Both the position numbers and the translations under genes were made by a program. Below, piece by piece: positions 5,093 to 11,821 of a DNA stretch of 11,821 bases. The stretch is from an uncultured Bacilli bacterium (GTDB lineage: Bacteria > Bacillota_I > Bacilli_A > RF39 > UBA660). The notes below the pieces were generated by a model. It saw only the letters and a list, made by a program, of their open reading frames with translations. It did no database searches and was not told where the DNA came from. The DNA lies in the NCBI GenBank assembly GCA_934167695.1, contig CAKPLP010000018.1, forward strand, positions 1 through 11,821. The letters run 5' to 3'. Each line of letters starts with the position of its first letter. Within the stretch, counting starts at the first letter, position 1.

Positions 5093-6103
5093 CTACTTCA
5101 TCACCCATTCTTGTAATGGTTCTATTTTAGTATGACAATATTCGCATATTCCTTTAGTAGCATCAATAGAAGAACCACAACTAGAACATTTTATTATATT
5201 TACCCCATTTTTTATTTCTAATACTTTCGTATTAATTCTTTCCATATTATAAGTATCTACAATATATTTAGATGTTAATCTTCCATTGCTATATTTAACT
5301 ATTCTTACATACGCTTTTACTTTTACATTTAATATACCATTTACAATATTATCAATAAATTCATCATAATCAATAATGTCATAATCAATAATATCACCAT
5401 TTGAATAATACTTATTTCTAACTTCATAATTCAAATTATTAAAAAACTTAGCCTTATCAATTTTTGTTCTTTTCCAGAAATCAATTTGTTTAGCATTTTG
5501 TTTATCTTTATAATTTTTAATTGGTCCCAATATTATATAAGCATCAATAATATAAAAGAAATAATAAAGAATAAGAGATAATATAACTCCATAAATAAAG
5601 ATTTTAGAAACATCATACGAATTAAATGTTCTTGAAGTAGTTTTAATAAATATATATGAAAAAATTATACTAAGAAAAATATCAATAACTGCCGTAATCA
5701 TTCTATATTTTGTTGATCTTAGAATTCTATCATAATGATATTTACCACCTAGTTCCTTTTCAGTGTAATCTAAATTATAATAAGTTTTACAATAAGGACA
5801 ACCATCAACAAAATCACGCAATTTAGAATGCAACCCACAATTTGGACATGTATACTCTTGCTGTTCTTGATCATTTGAAATAAATGTATATTCAATTCTT
5901 GAATCAAACTGTCTTTCTAACTTTAGCAATTTCTTATTAAGATAATATTGTTTTTCACATATTATTCCATTCTTTATATCATCATTATAACTATCATCAG
6001 AGTTTCTCTCTAATATATTATTACCAACGATATATTTTGTCTTAATGTTAATATTTAACTTCTTTAATTTATCTTTTTGACTTTTATCAGAAATTAATGA
6101 CAT
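5093..6103 (-). CDS. Membrane protein with two zinc ribbons, possibly Tim44-like
   Basis: The start is taken as the ATG at 6101-6103 (MSLISDKSQ), giving 336 aa. The longer frame to 6229 only overlaps the preceding gene out of frame and gives a low-complexity Ile/Thr stretch from its Asn-codon repeat. Layout: soluble N-terminus, zinc ribbon one (C86, C89, C102, C105; CPNC and CPYC), helices at about 133-153 and 167-191, a soluble region rich in aromatic strands (VKAYVRIVKY, 262-271), then zinc ribbon two (C306, C309, C320, C323; CSSCG, CEYC) ending in EWVMK. A zinc ribbon, membrane anchor and Tim44-like domain with a closing ribbon is known in Firmicutes; I place it there tentatively. It is last in the radical SAM operon, ten bases after the 121-aa gene, so it may anchor or present the partners at the membrane. 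Confidence 0.8.
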   Translation of the reverse strand: MSLISDKSQKDKLKKLNINIKTKYIVGNNILERNSDDSYNDDIKNGIICEKQYYLNKKLLKLERQFDSRIEYTFISNDQEQQEYTCPNCGLHSKLRDFVDGCPYCKTYYNLDYTEKELGGKYHYDRILRSTKYRMITAVIDIFLSIIFSYIFIKTTSRTFNSYDVSKIFIYGVILSLILYYFFYIIDAYIILGPIKNYKDKQNAKQIDFWKRTKIDKAKFFNNLNYEVRNKYYSNGDIIDYDIIDYDEFIDNIVNGILNVKVKAYVRIVKYSNGRLTSKYIVDTYNMERINTKVLEIKNGVNIIKCSSCGSSIDATKGICEYCHTKIEPLQEWVMK

Positions 6104-6113
6104 AAAACACATC

Positions 6114-6479
6114 CTATCTATTATTGTTATTATTGTTATTGTTATTATTGTTATTATTTGATGATGATCCTCCACTATATCCACTACTGCTAGATGGAAC
6201 ATAATGAGGAATAATGGTAAACGAATCATTTGATAATCTTATTCCATCAATACTGCTATCTATACATTTAGCATTTATTACTTCTGGTTGAATTTCAGGT
6301 TGATAGTTTACCTTTAAAGTCAAACTTGTATCATTACCTATAATAATTGCTTTAGGATATGTAGCTAAATAATCATATATTTTATTTAATTCATCTTTTG
6401 ATAGTTCATAATGTCTTGTTAAATCAACACATCTTTTATACCTAATAAGTTCCTCATACGTTTCTGGTTCTTTATTCAT
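6114..6479 (-). CDS. Candidate substrate/precursor protein with Ser-Gly-Tyr and poly-Asn tail
   Basis: A 121-aa protein overlapping the radical SAM gene by four bases (ATGA), so the two are translationally coupled. Residues 1-45 look helical and charged (YEELIRYKRCVDL; LSKDELNKIYDYLATY). Residues 46-95 are strand-like, with cysteines C17 and C72. The last 29 residues change abruptly to PSSSSGYSGGSSS, thirteen Asn and a final Arg. This leader-plus-low-complexity-tail plan, with coupling to a radical SAM/SPASM enzyme, resembles RiPP precursors, although 121 aa is long for one. No Gly-Gly cleavage site, peptidase or exporter is seen nearby. It could instead be an accessory or scaffold protein. 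I do not recognise a named family. Confidence 0.7.
   Translation of the reverse strand: MNKEPETYEELIRYKRCVDLTRHYELSKDELNKIYDYLATYPKAIIIGNDTSLTLKVNYQPEIQPEVINAKCIDSSIDGIRLSNDSFTIIPHYVPSSSSGYSGGSSSNNNNNNNNNNNNNR
6120..6158. repeat. AAT/AAC trinucleotide repeat coding for poly-Asn
   Basis: Thirteen consecutive Asn codons (AAT and AAC mixed) form a 39-base microsatellite at the 3' end of the 121-aa gene. Length changes in multiples of three would alter the tail without breaking the frame. Alternation of AAT and AAC suggests some selection on sequence or age of the repeat. Confidence 0.9.
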
Positions 6480-8215
6480 TTTTTCATCTCCCTATCTAAA
6501 TAATAAAACTCTATATTCTGAAATGGTAAATTAATTGCTTGTATATGATAATAAGCGTTATTTTTTTGTTTTAAATAATGATAATCTCTAAGCGATGATG
6601 TTGTAAAAAATATATTATTAGGACTATCAAAACAATATTCACTTTTATATTCATTAATCATATTAGTAATGTCATATATATAATAATAATCATTTTTAGA
6701 GCATCCATCTAAAACTCCTTTATAAATTTGATGAGTAGCAATATGTCTTTGTTTAGTTCTATCTTCATCACCATACGTAACCAAATTACCACTTAACAAC
6801 ATTATATATAACGAATTATTTTCAGGATAATCACATAGTTCTTCAATCATATGTTTTCTCATCCAAATTTCAATTTTATTTTTAGGAGTAATATAGATAA
6901 TATCTCTAAACTTCTTTATTACTTGCGACTCCAATTTATACTCCTTATCATCTACCTTAAGAATAAAACTTTCATTATCATATATATACCTAAGATTAGA
7001 ATCTCGTTTTATTAACTCTTCTAAAGTAATATATTTATTTTCACTTTTTTTAGGAAAATACTTCTCCTTATCCTCTAATCGCATCTTTTTAACATATTCA
7101 TATACAAATTCATTATTATATAAATCTTTTTCTAAATTCCTATCTTCATAGAGCTTTTGTTGTAATTTACATGTATAGCTTTTATTAGAGTTATATGTAT
7201 TCTTAACAAAAGGACATCCAGTTTTACATAAATATAAATATCCACATTTAGTACATTCTTCATTTAAAGGTTGCTTATTGTGGTTTAAGAAAATTTTATT
7301 CTTTGCATTATTTAATATATCCTCAACAGAATCATTATAAATATTACCATAATAATAATCTGGGTTTTTCTGACCTCTGACACAAGAATAAATGTCACCA
7401 TTTTTCTCTAGTAAAAAGAACTTTTCGCCACAATTATCACAATTAGTACAATATTCCGGTCCAAATTCATCAAACCAAGGGCCATTAACACCATAATCTA
7501 AATCCGTACCATCAAATTCCTCATGCATTCTTTTATAAAACTTTACCTGTTCTTCTTCAGATAAATGATGTAATATTCCATTAGAATTATAGTCAAATCC
7601 TATCATAAAATTAAAATCATTCATATCTAAACATGTATTTTCATCTAAAAACTTAATATCCTCTACTATCTTATCAATATACATAAAATGTTCCTTAAAA
7701 ATAGTAGCAGATACCTTCTTCTTATTAGGAATATCTCTTAATAATTCAATATTTTTTAAAATTCTATCTAATGTTTTTTTATTCCCTTTAGTTACACGAT
7801 ATTTATCATGAAGTAATAATGGCAAATCCAAACTACCTGATATAGATACATTGAATTCTTTAATCGTATCTATATGTTTTTCTAAATTATACATATTTGT
7901 TTTAATATGAGGATTTCCTATTTTAAAACCACCATCAAGAATTATTTGTTTATTATCATTATAATAGTTATAAATTAATTCTATTAAATCGTGAAATTCA
8001 CTTTTGGATAATGTTGTTACTTCCCCACCATGTAATGAAATATTAAAAGGAATAACATTACTTTCTCTAAATTTAGTTATAGCAAATTGAAGTGTTTCTA
8101 ATGAACTTTTATCCGTTTCCAACTCTTTTGTATTATCTTCCAAATAACAATACTTACAACACATATTACATGCCATCGTTGGAACATATAGTAAGTGTAT
8201 ATACTTATAATTCAT
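6476..8215 (-). CDS. Radical SAM/SPASM peptide-maturase-type enzyme with C-terminal extension
   Basis: A 579-aa iron-sulfur enzyme of the SPASM subgroup, which modifies ribosomal peptides or proteins through a 5'-deoxyadenosyl radical. CNMCCKYC supplies the CxxxCxxC cluster ligands (C16, C20, C23). HGGE (62-65) is the SAM-binding GGE motif. SPASM-type cysteines appear as C256, C259, C262 and C278, then C321, C324, C330, C334 and C349 (CTKCGYLYLCKTGCP), enough for two auxiliary clusters. Residues from about 355 to 579 form a Tyr-rich extension with no cluster motif, which I do not recognise. GAGGTG precedes the ATG. It starts 11 bases after the LRR gene and overlaps the 121-aa gene, the likeliest substrate. 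The class is certain; reaction and substrate are inferred. Confidence 0.93.
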   Translation of the reverse strand: MNYKYIHLLYVPTMACNMCCKYCYLEDNTKELETDKSSLETLQFAITKFRESNVIPFNISLHGGEVTTLSKSEFHDLIELIYNYYNDNKQIILDGGFKIGNPHIKTNMYNLEKHIDTIKEFNVSISGSLDLPLLLHDKYRVTKGNKKTLDRILKNIELLRDIPNKKKVSATIFKEHFMYIDKIVEDIKFLDENTCLDMNDFNFMIGFDYNSNGILHHLSEEEQVKFYKRMHEEFDGTDLDYGVNGPWFDEFGPEYCTNCDNCGEKFFLLEKNGDIYSCVRGQKNPDYYYGNIYNDSVEDILNNAKNKIFLNHNKQPLNEECTKCGYLYLCKTGCPFVKNTYNSNKSYTCKLQQKLYEDRNLEKDLYNNEFVYEYVKKMRLEDKEKYFPKKSENKYITLEELIKRDSNLRYIYDNESFILKVDDKEYKLESQVIKKFRDIIYITPKNKIEIWMRKHMIEELCDYPENNSLYIMLLSGNLVTYGDEDRTKQRHIATHQIYKGVLDGCSKNDYYYIYDITNMINEYKSEYCFDSPNNIFFTTSSLRDYHYLKQKNNAYYHIQAINLPFQNIEFYYLDREMKK

Positions 8216-8226
8216 AATTCACCTCA

Positions 8227-9939
8227 TTAATTGTTATAATAGTAATTTGAATTTGAATAAGAACTACTATCATAACTATCTCCATATCTACTAACTGAAG
8301 TAGGACTTTCCTTAAAGGCTCTTTCATTTACGTATGTATCACTAGGAATAATTATATTATATAATCTAAAACATTGTCTAAATGCAGAAGAACCAATCAT
8401 GCTTAACTTACTATTCTCACTTATTATTACCTCAGATAAATTTTTATCACCATAAAATGCATGTCCCCCAATTCTAGTTACATTATCAGGAATGACAATA
8501 CTCTTTAATGAAGAACAATATTCAAAACTATCTCCTCTTATTTCTGACAAATTATTTGATAATTTAACATACTCTAAAGAAGTTGCCCCATAAAATGATT
8601 CTCCACCTAAATAAGTTAACGTATCCGGTAATTCTATTCTCTTTATAGATGAAGCATTATAAAATGCACCACCACCAAGATATTTAAGTTTACTAGGTAT
8701 ATTTACTTGTGTTAAATTTATACAATTTTTAAATGCCTGCCTTCTTATTTCAACAATAGAATCTGGAAGACTAATCTTCTCTAAAAAAGGCATATTAGAA
8801 AAAGTATTTCCTCTTAAACTAACTACTTTTTCTTTTTTATAATATTTCGGAATAGTTACTGTTTTAAAATTAGTTAATCCAAATGTATAATACCTAACAG
8901 CATACCCTCCATCAGTTTTTTCATAAAAGACTCTAGGTGAAGAAAAAACAATTAATGGTAAAGCAACAGCAACTAACATACTAACTAAAAATACAGTTTT
9001 TGTATTATCAGTTAATAAATTGTTTTTTTCATACATTACAATATTAGAAATTTTCTCCCCGGGTCTAGTTTTTATTTGTTTTTTTAAATACTTAATAAAA
9101 TCATACTTTCTAGTAATTCTAAAAAATATAAATAAAATTATTATTCCAACTACATATGTAGAAATAGGAAAATGGAAAAATATTAACATAATATAAACCA
9201 TTACAAGAACTGAAAAAATTAAATTTAAAATCTTTTTTCTTTTCAACATATCACTTGGTATTAGTTTTGTTGATTTATCTATTCCTACTTTAGTTAATTC
9301 ATTAGTTATAAATTCCTCTAACATCTTATCCTCAGACAAACTATAAATACTATTGAAATTAGTTGGTGTTAACACATTTTTCTTTGCTTCCACTTCCTGA
9401 GTAGTAGTAGTAGTAGTTTCTGATACAACAGCACTTTTTCCATCAACAGGGGCACCACAATTTGAGCAAAAATTATCAGATACTTGAAGTACTGAATTAC
9501 ATTTTGAGCACTTTAATTCTACTTCACTAACTGAATTATTCAACGTAGAAACAGGTTGATTTCTTATAACTCTATTACTTCTTTTATCAATTTTAGTATT
9601 TGTAGCTGCTGCACAAACTGGAACAATAATAGCTGCACCAATAAATACAGACAAAAAATCTACTATAGCAATACCGGGTGTAACAAATAAATCACAAAAA
9701 ATTAAAAATACTGCTCTAATAAGAAATAAAATCCAAAAAGTTTTTTTACTATTCTCCTTTGCAAATATATCAGCTAATGGCTTTAATACAAACACTGACA
9801 TATGAATAGAAACAAAAGCTTCCATCGCAAGAGCAAATCCTAATGGAAAGCCATCATTTCCACCACTTGCAAATACCATCTGTGGAATCAATAATAAACT
9901 TATTATTAATAAATATTTTAAATTTCTTTTTAACTTCAT
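8227..9939 (-). CDS. Zinc-ribbon membrane protein with BspA-type leucine-rich repeats
   Basis: A 570-aa multi-domain membrane protein, first gene of the operon. Order: a signal-peptide-like or anchor segment (1-24, ending MVFAS), hydrophobic helices at about 31-52, 67-87 and 91-111, a zinc ribbon (C144, C147, C158, C161), a Thr-rich linker with six Thr (175-180), helices at about 237-274 and 315-334, then five to seven LRR_5 (BspA-like) repeats (about 370-545) with the usual IGGxAFxxCxxLxxIxIP rhythm. The C-terminus is a Ser/Tyr/Asn tail (YGDSYDSSSYSNSNYYYNN). BspA-type repeats usually mediate surface binding and are probably extracytoplasmic here. The tail resembles that of the 121-aa partner, so it may share a role or be a second substrate. 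GAGGTGGGAG precedes the ATG. Confidence 0.85.
   Translation of the reverse strand: MKLKRNLKYLLIISLLLIPQMVFASGGNDGFPLGFALAMEAFVSIHMSVFVLKPLADIFAKENSKKTFWILFLIRAVFLIFCDLFVTPGIAIVDFLSVFIGAAIIVPVCAAATNTKIDKRSNRVIRNQPVSTLNNSVSEVELKCSKCNSVLQVSDNFCSNCGAPVDGKSAVVSETTTTTTQEVEAKKNVLTPTNFNSIYSLSEDKMLEEFITNELTKVGIDKSTKLIPSDMLKRKKILNLIFSVLVMVYIMLIFFHFPISTYVVGIIILFIFFRITRKYDFIKYLKKQIKTRPGEKISNIVMYEKNNLLTDNTKTVFLVSMLVAVALPLIVFSSPRVFYEKTDGGYAVRYYTFGLTNFKTVTIPKYYKKEKVVSLRGNTFSNMPFLEKISLPDSIVEIRRQAFKNCINLTQVNIPSKLKYLGGGAFYNASSIKRIELPDTLTYLGGESFYGATSLEYVKLSNNLSEIRGDSFEYCSSLKSIVIPDNVTRIGGHAFYGDKNLSEVIISENSKLSMIGSSAFRQCFRLYNIIIPSDTYVNERAFKESPTSVSRYGDSYDSSSYSNSNYYYNN
9400..9417. repeat. (ACT)6 microsatellite
   Basis: Six identical ACT codons on the minus strand encode Thr175-180 in the linker between the zinc ribbon and the second membrane region of the LRR protein. 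Perfect codon identity points to recent slippage. Confidence 0.9.
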
Positions 9940-9977
9940 ACTCCCACCTCAATTAAATATACTTTCTACTATTTTTA

Positions 9978-9986
9978 ATTATATCA
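9978..9986 (-). promoter_or_regulatory. Extended -10 promoter of the radical SAM operon
   Basis: The minus strand has a perfect extended -10, TGATATAAT. A -35 is weak (TTAATG at 17 bases), as is common with TGn elements. Initiation near 9971 gives a leader of about 30 bases before the LRR gene. No operator dyad is evident. Confidence 0.6.
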
Positions 9987-10043
9987 TATTTTTTATTTTT
10001 CATTAATTATATATATTATATCATATAAGTTTTTCTAACAAAT

Positions 10044-10064
10044 AAAAAACAGTCTTTCAGACTG
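10044..10064 (-). terminator. Intrinsic terminator after the Pcp-like gene
   Basis: CAGTCT/AGACTG (10050-10055 with 10059-10064) closes a 3-base loop, followed on the minus strand by six T. It separates the peptidase/ATP-grasp pair from the radical SAM operon. Confidence 0.85.
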
Positions 10065-10130
10065 CAGATATATTTAAAGCTCGAATATTAATCAATTTTA
10101 CATCATAAAAAGAAAATAATAACAACTCAT

Positions 10131-10586
10131 TCAAAATAATTTGGCCAATAAACTTATATCTATATTTTCCAACTGTGGAATATGAATAAATATCATATCA
10201 CAATCAATTTTTTTCTCTGATATATATTTCAGGCCATAATAATAGATATTATTGCATAAATAATTACCTGCATCATTTGAAATAATTACGTTAAATCCAT
10301 TTGTTTTTAATTTATAACCTAGTTTAGAAAAATCATAGGTAGTATTATAAATATCGCTATTCTTACCTTGAGTTTCTATTTTTATATTATTATAATCCAA
10401 AGGTGCCTGCCCAAAAGATATTATCAAATTATAATCATCTTTTTGTAATTTACTTTCAAGTTGTTTAACACTTGTTATAAAACTATTCTTTAGATATAAT
10501 TTATCATTTGTATTACATTTAATATTATCAAGCAAAACTTTCGATGAATTAGTTTTTCCATTAAAGGCTGTGTATAATACTCTCAT
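10131..10586 (-). CDS. Pyroglutamyl-peptidase I-like cysteine peptidase (family C15)
   Basis: A short relative of pyroglutamyl peptidase I, which removes N-terminal pyroglutamate from peptides in the cytosol. The triad can be placed: E71 in IKIETQG (where ERVAIN stands), C111 in AGNYLCN (for AGTYVCN) and H135 in FIHIPQL (for FIHVP). The FGQAP motif (59-63) matches the conserved GQA turn. At 151 aa it is clearly shorter than the usual 200-215 aa; the internal region and C-terminal helix are reduced, and LENIDISLLAKLF is followed by TGA. It may be active with altered specificity or be a reduced homologue. The start follows AAGGAG. The ATP-grasp gene lies 76 bases upstream with no terminator between, so co-transcription is likely. 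Confidence 0.8.
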   Translation of the reverse strand: MRVLYTAFNGKTNSSKVLLDNIKCNTNDKLYLKNSFITSVKQLESKLQKDDYNLIISFGQAPLDYNNIKIETQGKNSDIYNTTYDFSKLGYKLKTNGFNVIISNDAGNYLCNNIYYYGLKYISEKKIDCDMIFIHIPQLENIDISLLAKLF

Positions 10587-10662
10587 TTTTCTTTCTCCTT
10601 ATTATTTGATAAATACTTTTAACATACTATATCGATTTGGTATCTCAAAAAATACAATAATT

Positions 10663-11592
10663 CTAATGTTTTTCAATTAATCTTGTCTTCACTAACTGAG
10701 GTGCTTGTTCTAGTTTTACTAACTCATCAACTAAATAATTACAAACTTCTAATCCTGAAGAACTTATTGGATTAAATTCTATGATATCAACTACTTCCTT
10801 ACCATCCATTAATACTTGTCCCACATCTAAAACATAACTACTAGGAAAATTTTTAGCAGAAGATATTTTGTTAATTTGATCTTCAACAAATAATATAACT
10901 TCATTTGGAACTTCCGTCGGATAATCAACATATGATCTAGAAATACTTAATAAAGAATCATTTAAAACGAATGCTCGATACTCTTTACAATCCATATCAT
11001 TTTCCACATCTTCAATCGGTTCAAAAACATCAGAAAGAAAAATAGAATCCTCCAAAGCTATATTCCACAATGCAGGTTTTGTTACAAAATACTTCTCCCC
11101 TTCTAAGTCTATATATCCAAAATATTTTAAAATACAATGAGTATGACTCTTCTCCACTGTTTTAAAAAATATATTTTTAAAAGCAGATTTATATTTCTCA
11201 ACATTATTTTGAAAATCTTCATAAGTTGTTTGAATAATTTTTCTATGCACCGGCTGAATTTTTTGTGGCCAATTCATGATTTTTTGTAAATCCTCTTCTG
11301 TTTGAATACTTAATGCTCCTTTTTCTTCTAGTTGATTTAATAGTTCTTTTTCATTAGATATAAAACTCCGAGGAAATATAACCTTATCCTTAATATCAAT
11401 TTCTTCACTGTCCATATAAAATTTCTTAGTATTTCTATCAAACACTATTAGCATATCATTTGCTTTAGCAGCATCCATCAATTCTTGTTCTTTATTTTTT
11501 ATCCAAATAGTATTTTCATCATCATTTTCACCTATACTATAATCTGTTGTACCTAAACTAGGAACACTAAAACAAAAGTAATCAATTTTCAT
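10663..11592 (-). CDS. ATP-grasp domain protein (probable carboxylate-amine ligase)
   Basis: A 309-aa protein with an N-terminal Rossmann-like region (1-110) and an ATP-grasp fold. Visible ATP-grasp features are a likely nucleotide-binding lysine K144 in FFKTVEKSH, a hinge-like DVFEPIEDV (188-196), EYRAFVLNDSLLSISR (204-219), D256 in YVLDVGQV and E272/N274 in IEFNPISSSGLE, the magnesium site near the C-terminus. Such enzymes join a carboxylate to an amine via an acyl-phosphate, in peptide modification or small-molecule pathways; the substrate cannot be told. The ATG follows AGGAG and a promoter lies at 11642. It probably heads a two-gene transcript with the Pcp-like peptidase, suggesting a peptide-bond-forming and peptide-bond-cutting pair. 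Confidence 0.85.
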   Translation of the reverse strand: MKIDYFCFSVPSLGTTDYSIGENDDENTIWIKNKEQELMDAAKANDMLIVFDRNTKKFYMDSEEIDIKDKVIFPRSFISNEKELLNQLEEKGALSIQTEEDLQKIMNWPQKIQPVHRKIIQTTYEDFQNNVEKYKSAFKNIFFKTVEKSHTHCILKYFGYIDLEGEKYFVTKPALWNIALEDSIFLSDVFEPIEDVENDMDCKEYRAFVLNDSLLSISRSYVDYPTEVPNEVILFVEDQINKISSAKNFPSSYVLDVGQVLMDGKEVVDIIEFNPISSSGLEVCNYLVDELVKLEQAPQLVKTRLIEKH

Positions 11593-11641
11593 AAAATTTT
11601 TCTCCTATACTAACACATTAAACAATACAATTTCTATAAAT

Positions 11642-11650
11642 ATTCTATCA
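11642..11650 (-). promoter_or_regulatory. Extended -10 promoter of the ATP-grasp gene
   Basis: TGATAGAAT on the minus strand matches the element before the 158-aa gene. A -35 TTTTAA 17 bases upstream is poor. Initiation near 11635 leaves a leader of about 40 bases. Confidence 0.5.
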
Positions 11651-11713
11651 TAAGTTTAAACATATTAAAACGCAAAACATAAAAGTTTGAGTATAAATCA
11701 AGTACAATATTAG

Positions 11714-11742
11714 AAATTAAAAATCAAAGAATTTTCTTTGAT
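11714..11742 (-). terminator. Intrinsic terminator of the gene entering from the right
   Basis: ATCAAAGA/TCTTTGAT (11723-11730 with 11735-11742) closes a 4-base loop and is followed on the minus strand by a T run and T-rich tail. It lies four bases after the stop codon at 11746. Confidence 0.8.
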
Positions 11743-11745
11743 CAT

Positions 11746-11821
11746 TTAATTACTATTCTTTTTTTTAGTTAAAACTAATGGTTTGTGATTTTCATCAACC
11801 CTGTTTCTATAAAATCTTTTA
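11746..11821 (-). CDS. 3' end of a gene truncated by the window edge
   Basis: The last 24 codons of a minus-strand gene read KRFYRNRVDENHKPLVLTKK and continue KNSN to a TAA. The frame is open to the window edge and an intrinsic terminator follows at once, so a real gene is likely. The Lys/Asn-rich end does not identify a family. Confidence 0.6.
   Translation of the reverse strand, partial: KRFYRNRVDENHKPLVLTKKKNSN

Noticed and set aside
6120..6158. Repeat tract as a CRISPR or tandem mobile repeat
   Set aside because: It is an in-frame trinucleotide repeat coding for Asn; there are no spacers or longer repeat units.
6104..6229. Upstream extension of the zinc-ribbon membrane protein to an ATG at 6229
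   Set aside because: It overlaps the 121-aa gene out of frame and encodes only a low-complexity Ile/Thr stretch from the Asn repeat. The ATG at 6103 has a ribosome site and gives a compact operon.
10587..10662. Separate promoter for the Pcp-like gene (TATAGT with TTGTAT)
   Set aside because: The spacer would be 20 bases and the -35 is poor; read-through from the ATP-grasp gene is simpler.
1..11821. tRNA, rRNA, CRISPR array, insertion sequence or attachment site
   Set aside because: I found no cloverleaf, regular repeat-spacer pattern, transposase, integrase or terminal inverted repeats with target duplications.

Overview
The window is very AT-rich, mostly minus-strand coding, and looks like a low-GC member of the Firmicutes/Bacilli or a Mycoplasmatota-like gut lineage. 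The evidence is AT-rich codon choice, AGGAGG/GAGGTG-type ribosome binding sites, TGn-TATAAT promoters, and UvsE, TspO and DUF2798 proteins of the Bacilli type. TGA acts as a stop: the radical SAM gene ends in TGA inside an ATGA overlap with the next start, and the Pcp-like gene also ends in TGA. This argues against the Mycoplasma code. The genus cannot be fixed from the sequence.

Layout, left to right. (1) 1-140: a minus-strand promoter, a strong Shine-Dalgarno and an 18-codon ORF containing a G10 run. (2) 174-1611: a likely uvsE-tspO transcript (UV damage endonuclease, then a TspO/MBR membrane protein) ending in a terminator. (3) 1734-1877, plus strand: a 47-aa Tyr/Asn-rich one-helix membrane peptide with its own terminator. 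(4) 1914-2495: a membrane-anchored XRE regulator. (5) 2601-3311: an unrecognised 158-aa protein, a short ORF remnant and a terminator. (6) 3317-3887: a DUF2798 gene broken by two compensating frameshifts, below a leader with competing hairpins. (7) 3897-4965: a small XRE regulator and a divergent protein-kinase-like protein. (8) 5055-9986: a four-gene operon. (9) 10044-11650: a Pcp-like cysteine peptidase and an ATP-grasp protein. (10) 11746-11821: the 3' end of a further gene. No stretch over 300 bases lacks a gene.

The most striking unit is the operon at 5055-9986. In transcription order it encodes a signal-peptide/zinc-ribbon/leucine-rich-repeat membrane protein, a radical SAM/SPASM enzyme with a long C-terminal extension, a 121-aa protein (ATGA overlap) with a Ser/Gly/Tyr then poly-Asn tail, and a two-helix membrane protein with two zinc ribbons. 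It has a promoter with an extended -10 and a terminator. It looks like a peptide- or protein-modification system whose substrate is probably the low-complexity tail of the 121-aa protein. It could also include the similar Ser/Tyr/Asn tail of the LRR protein. I recognise the enzyme class but not the system. Substrate and product are inference.
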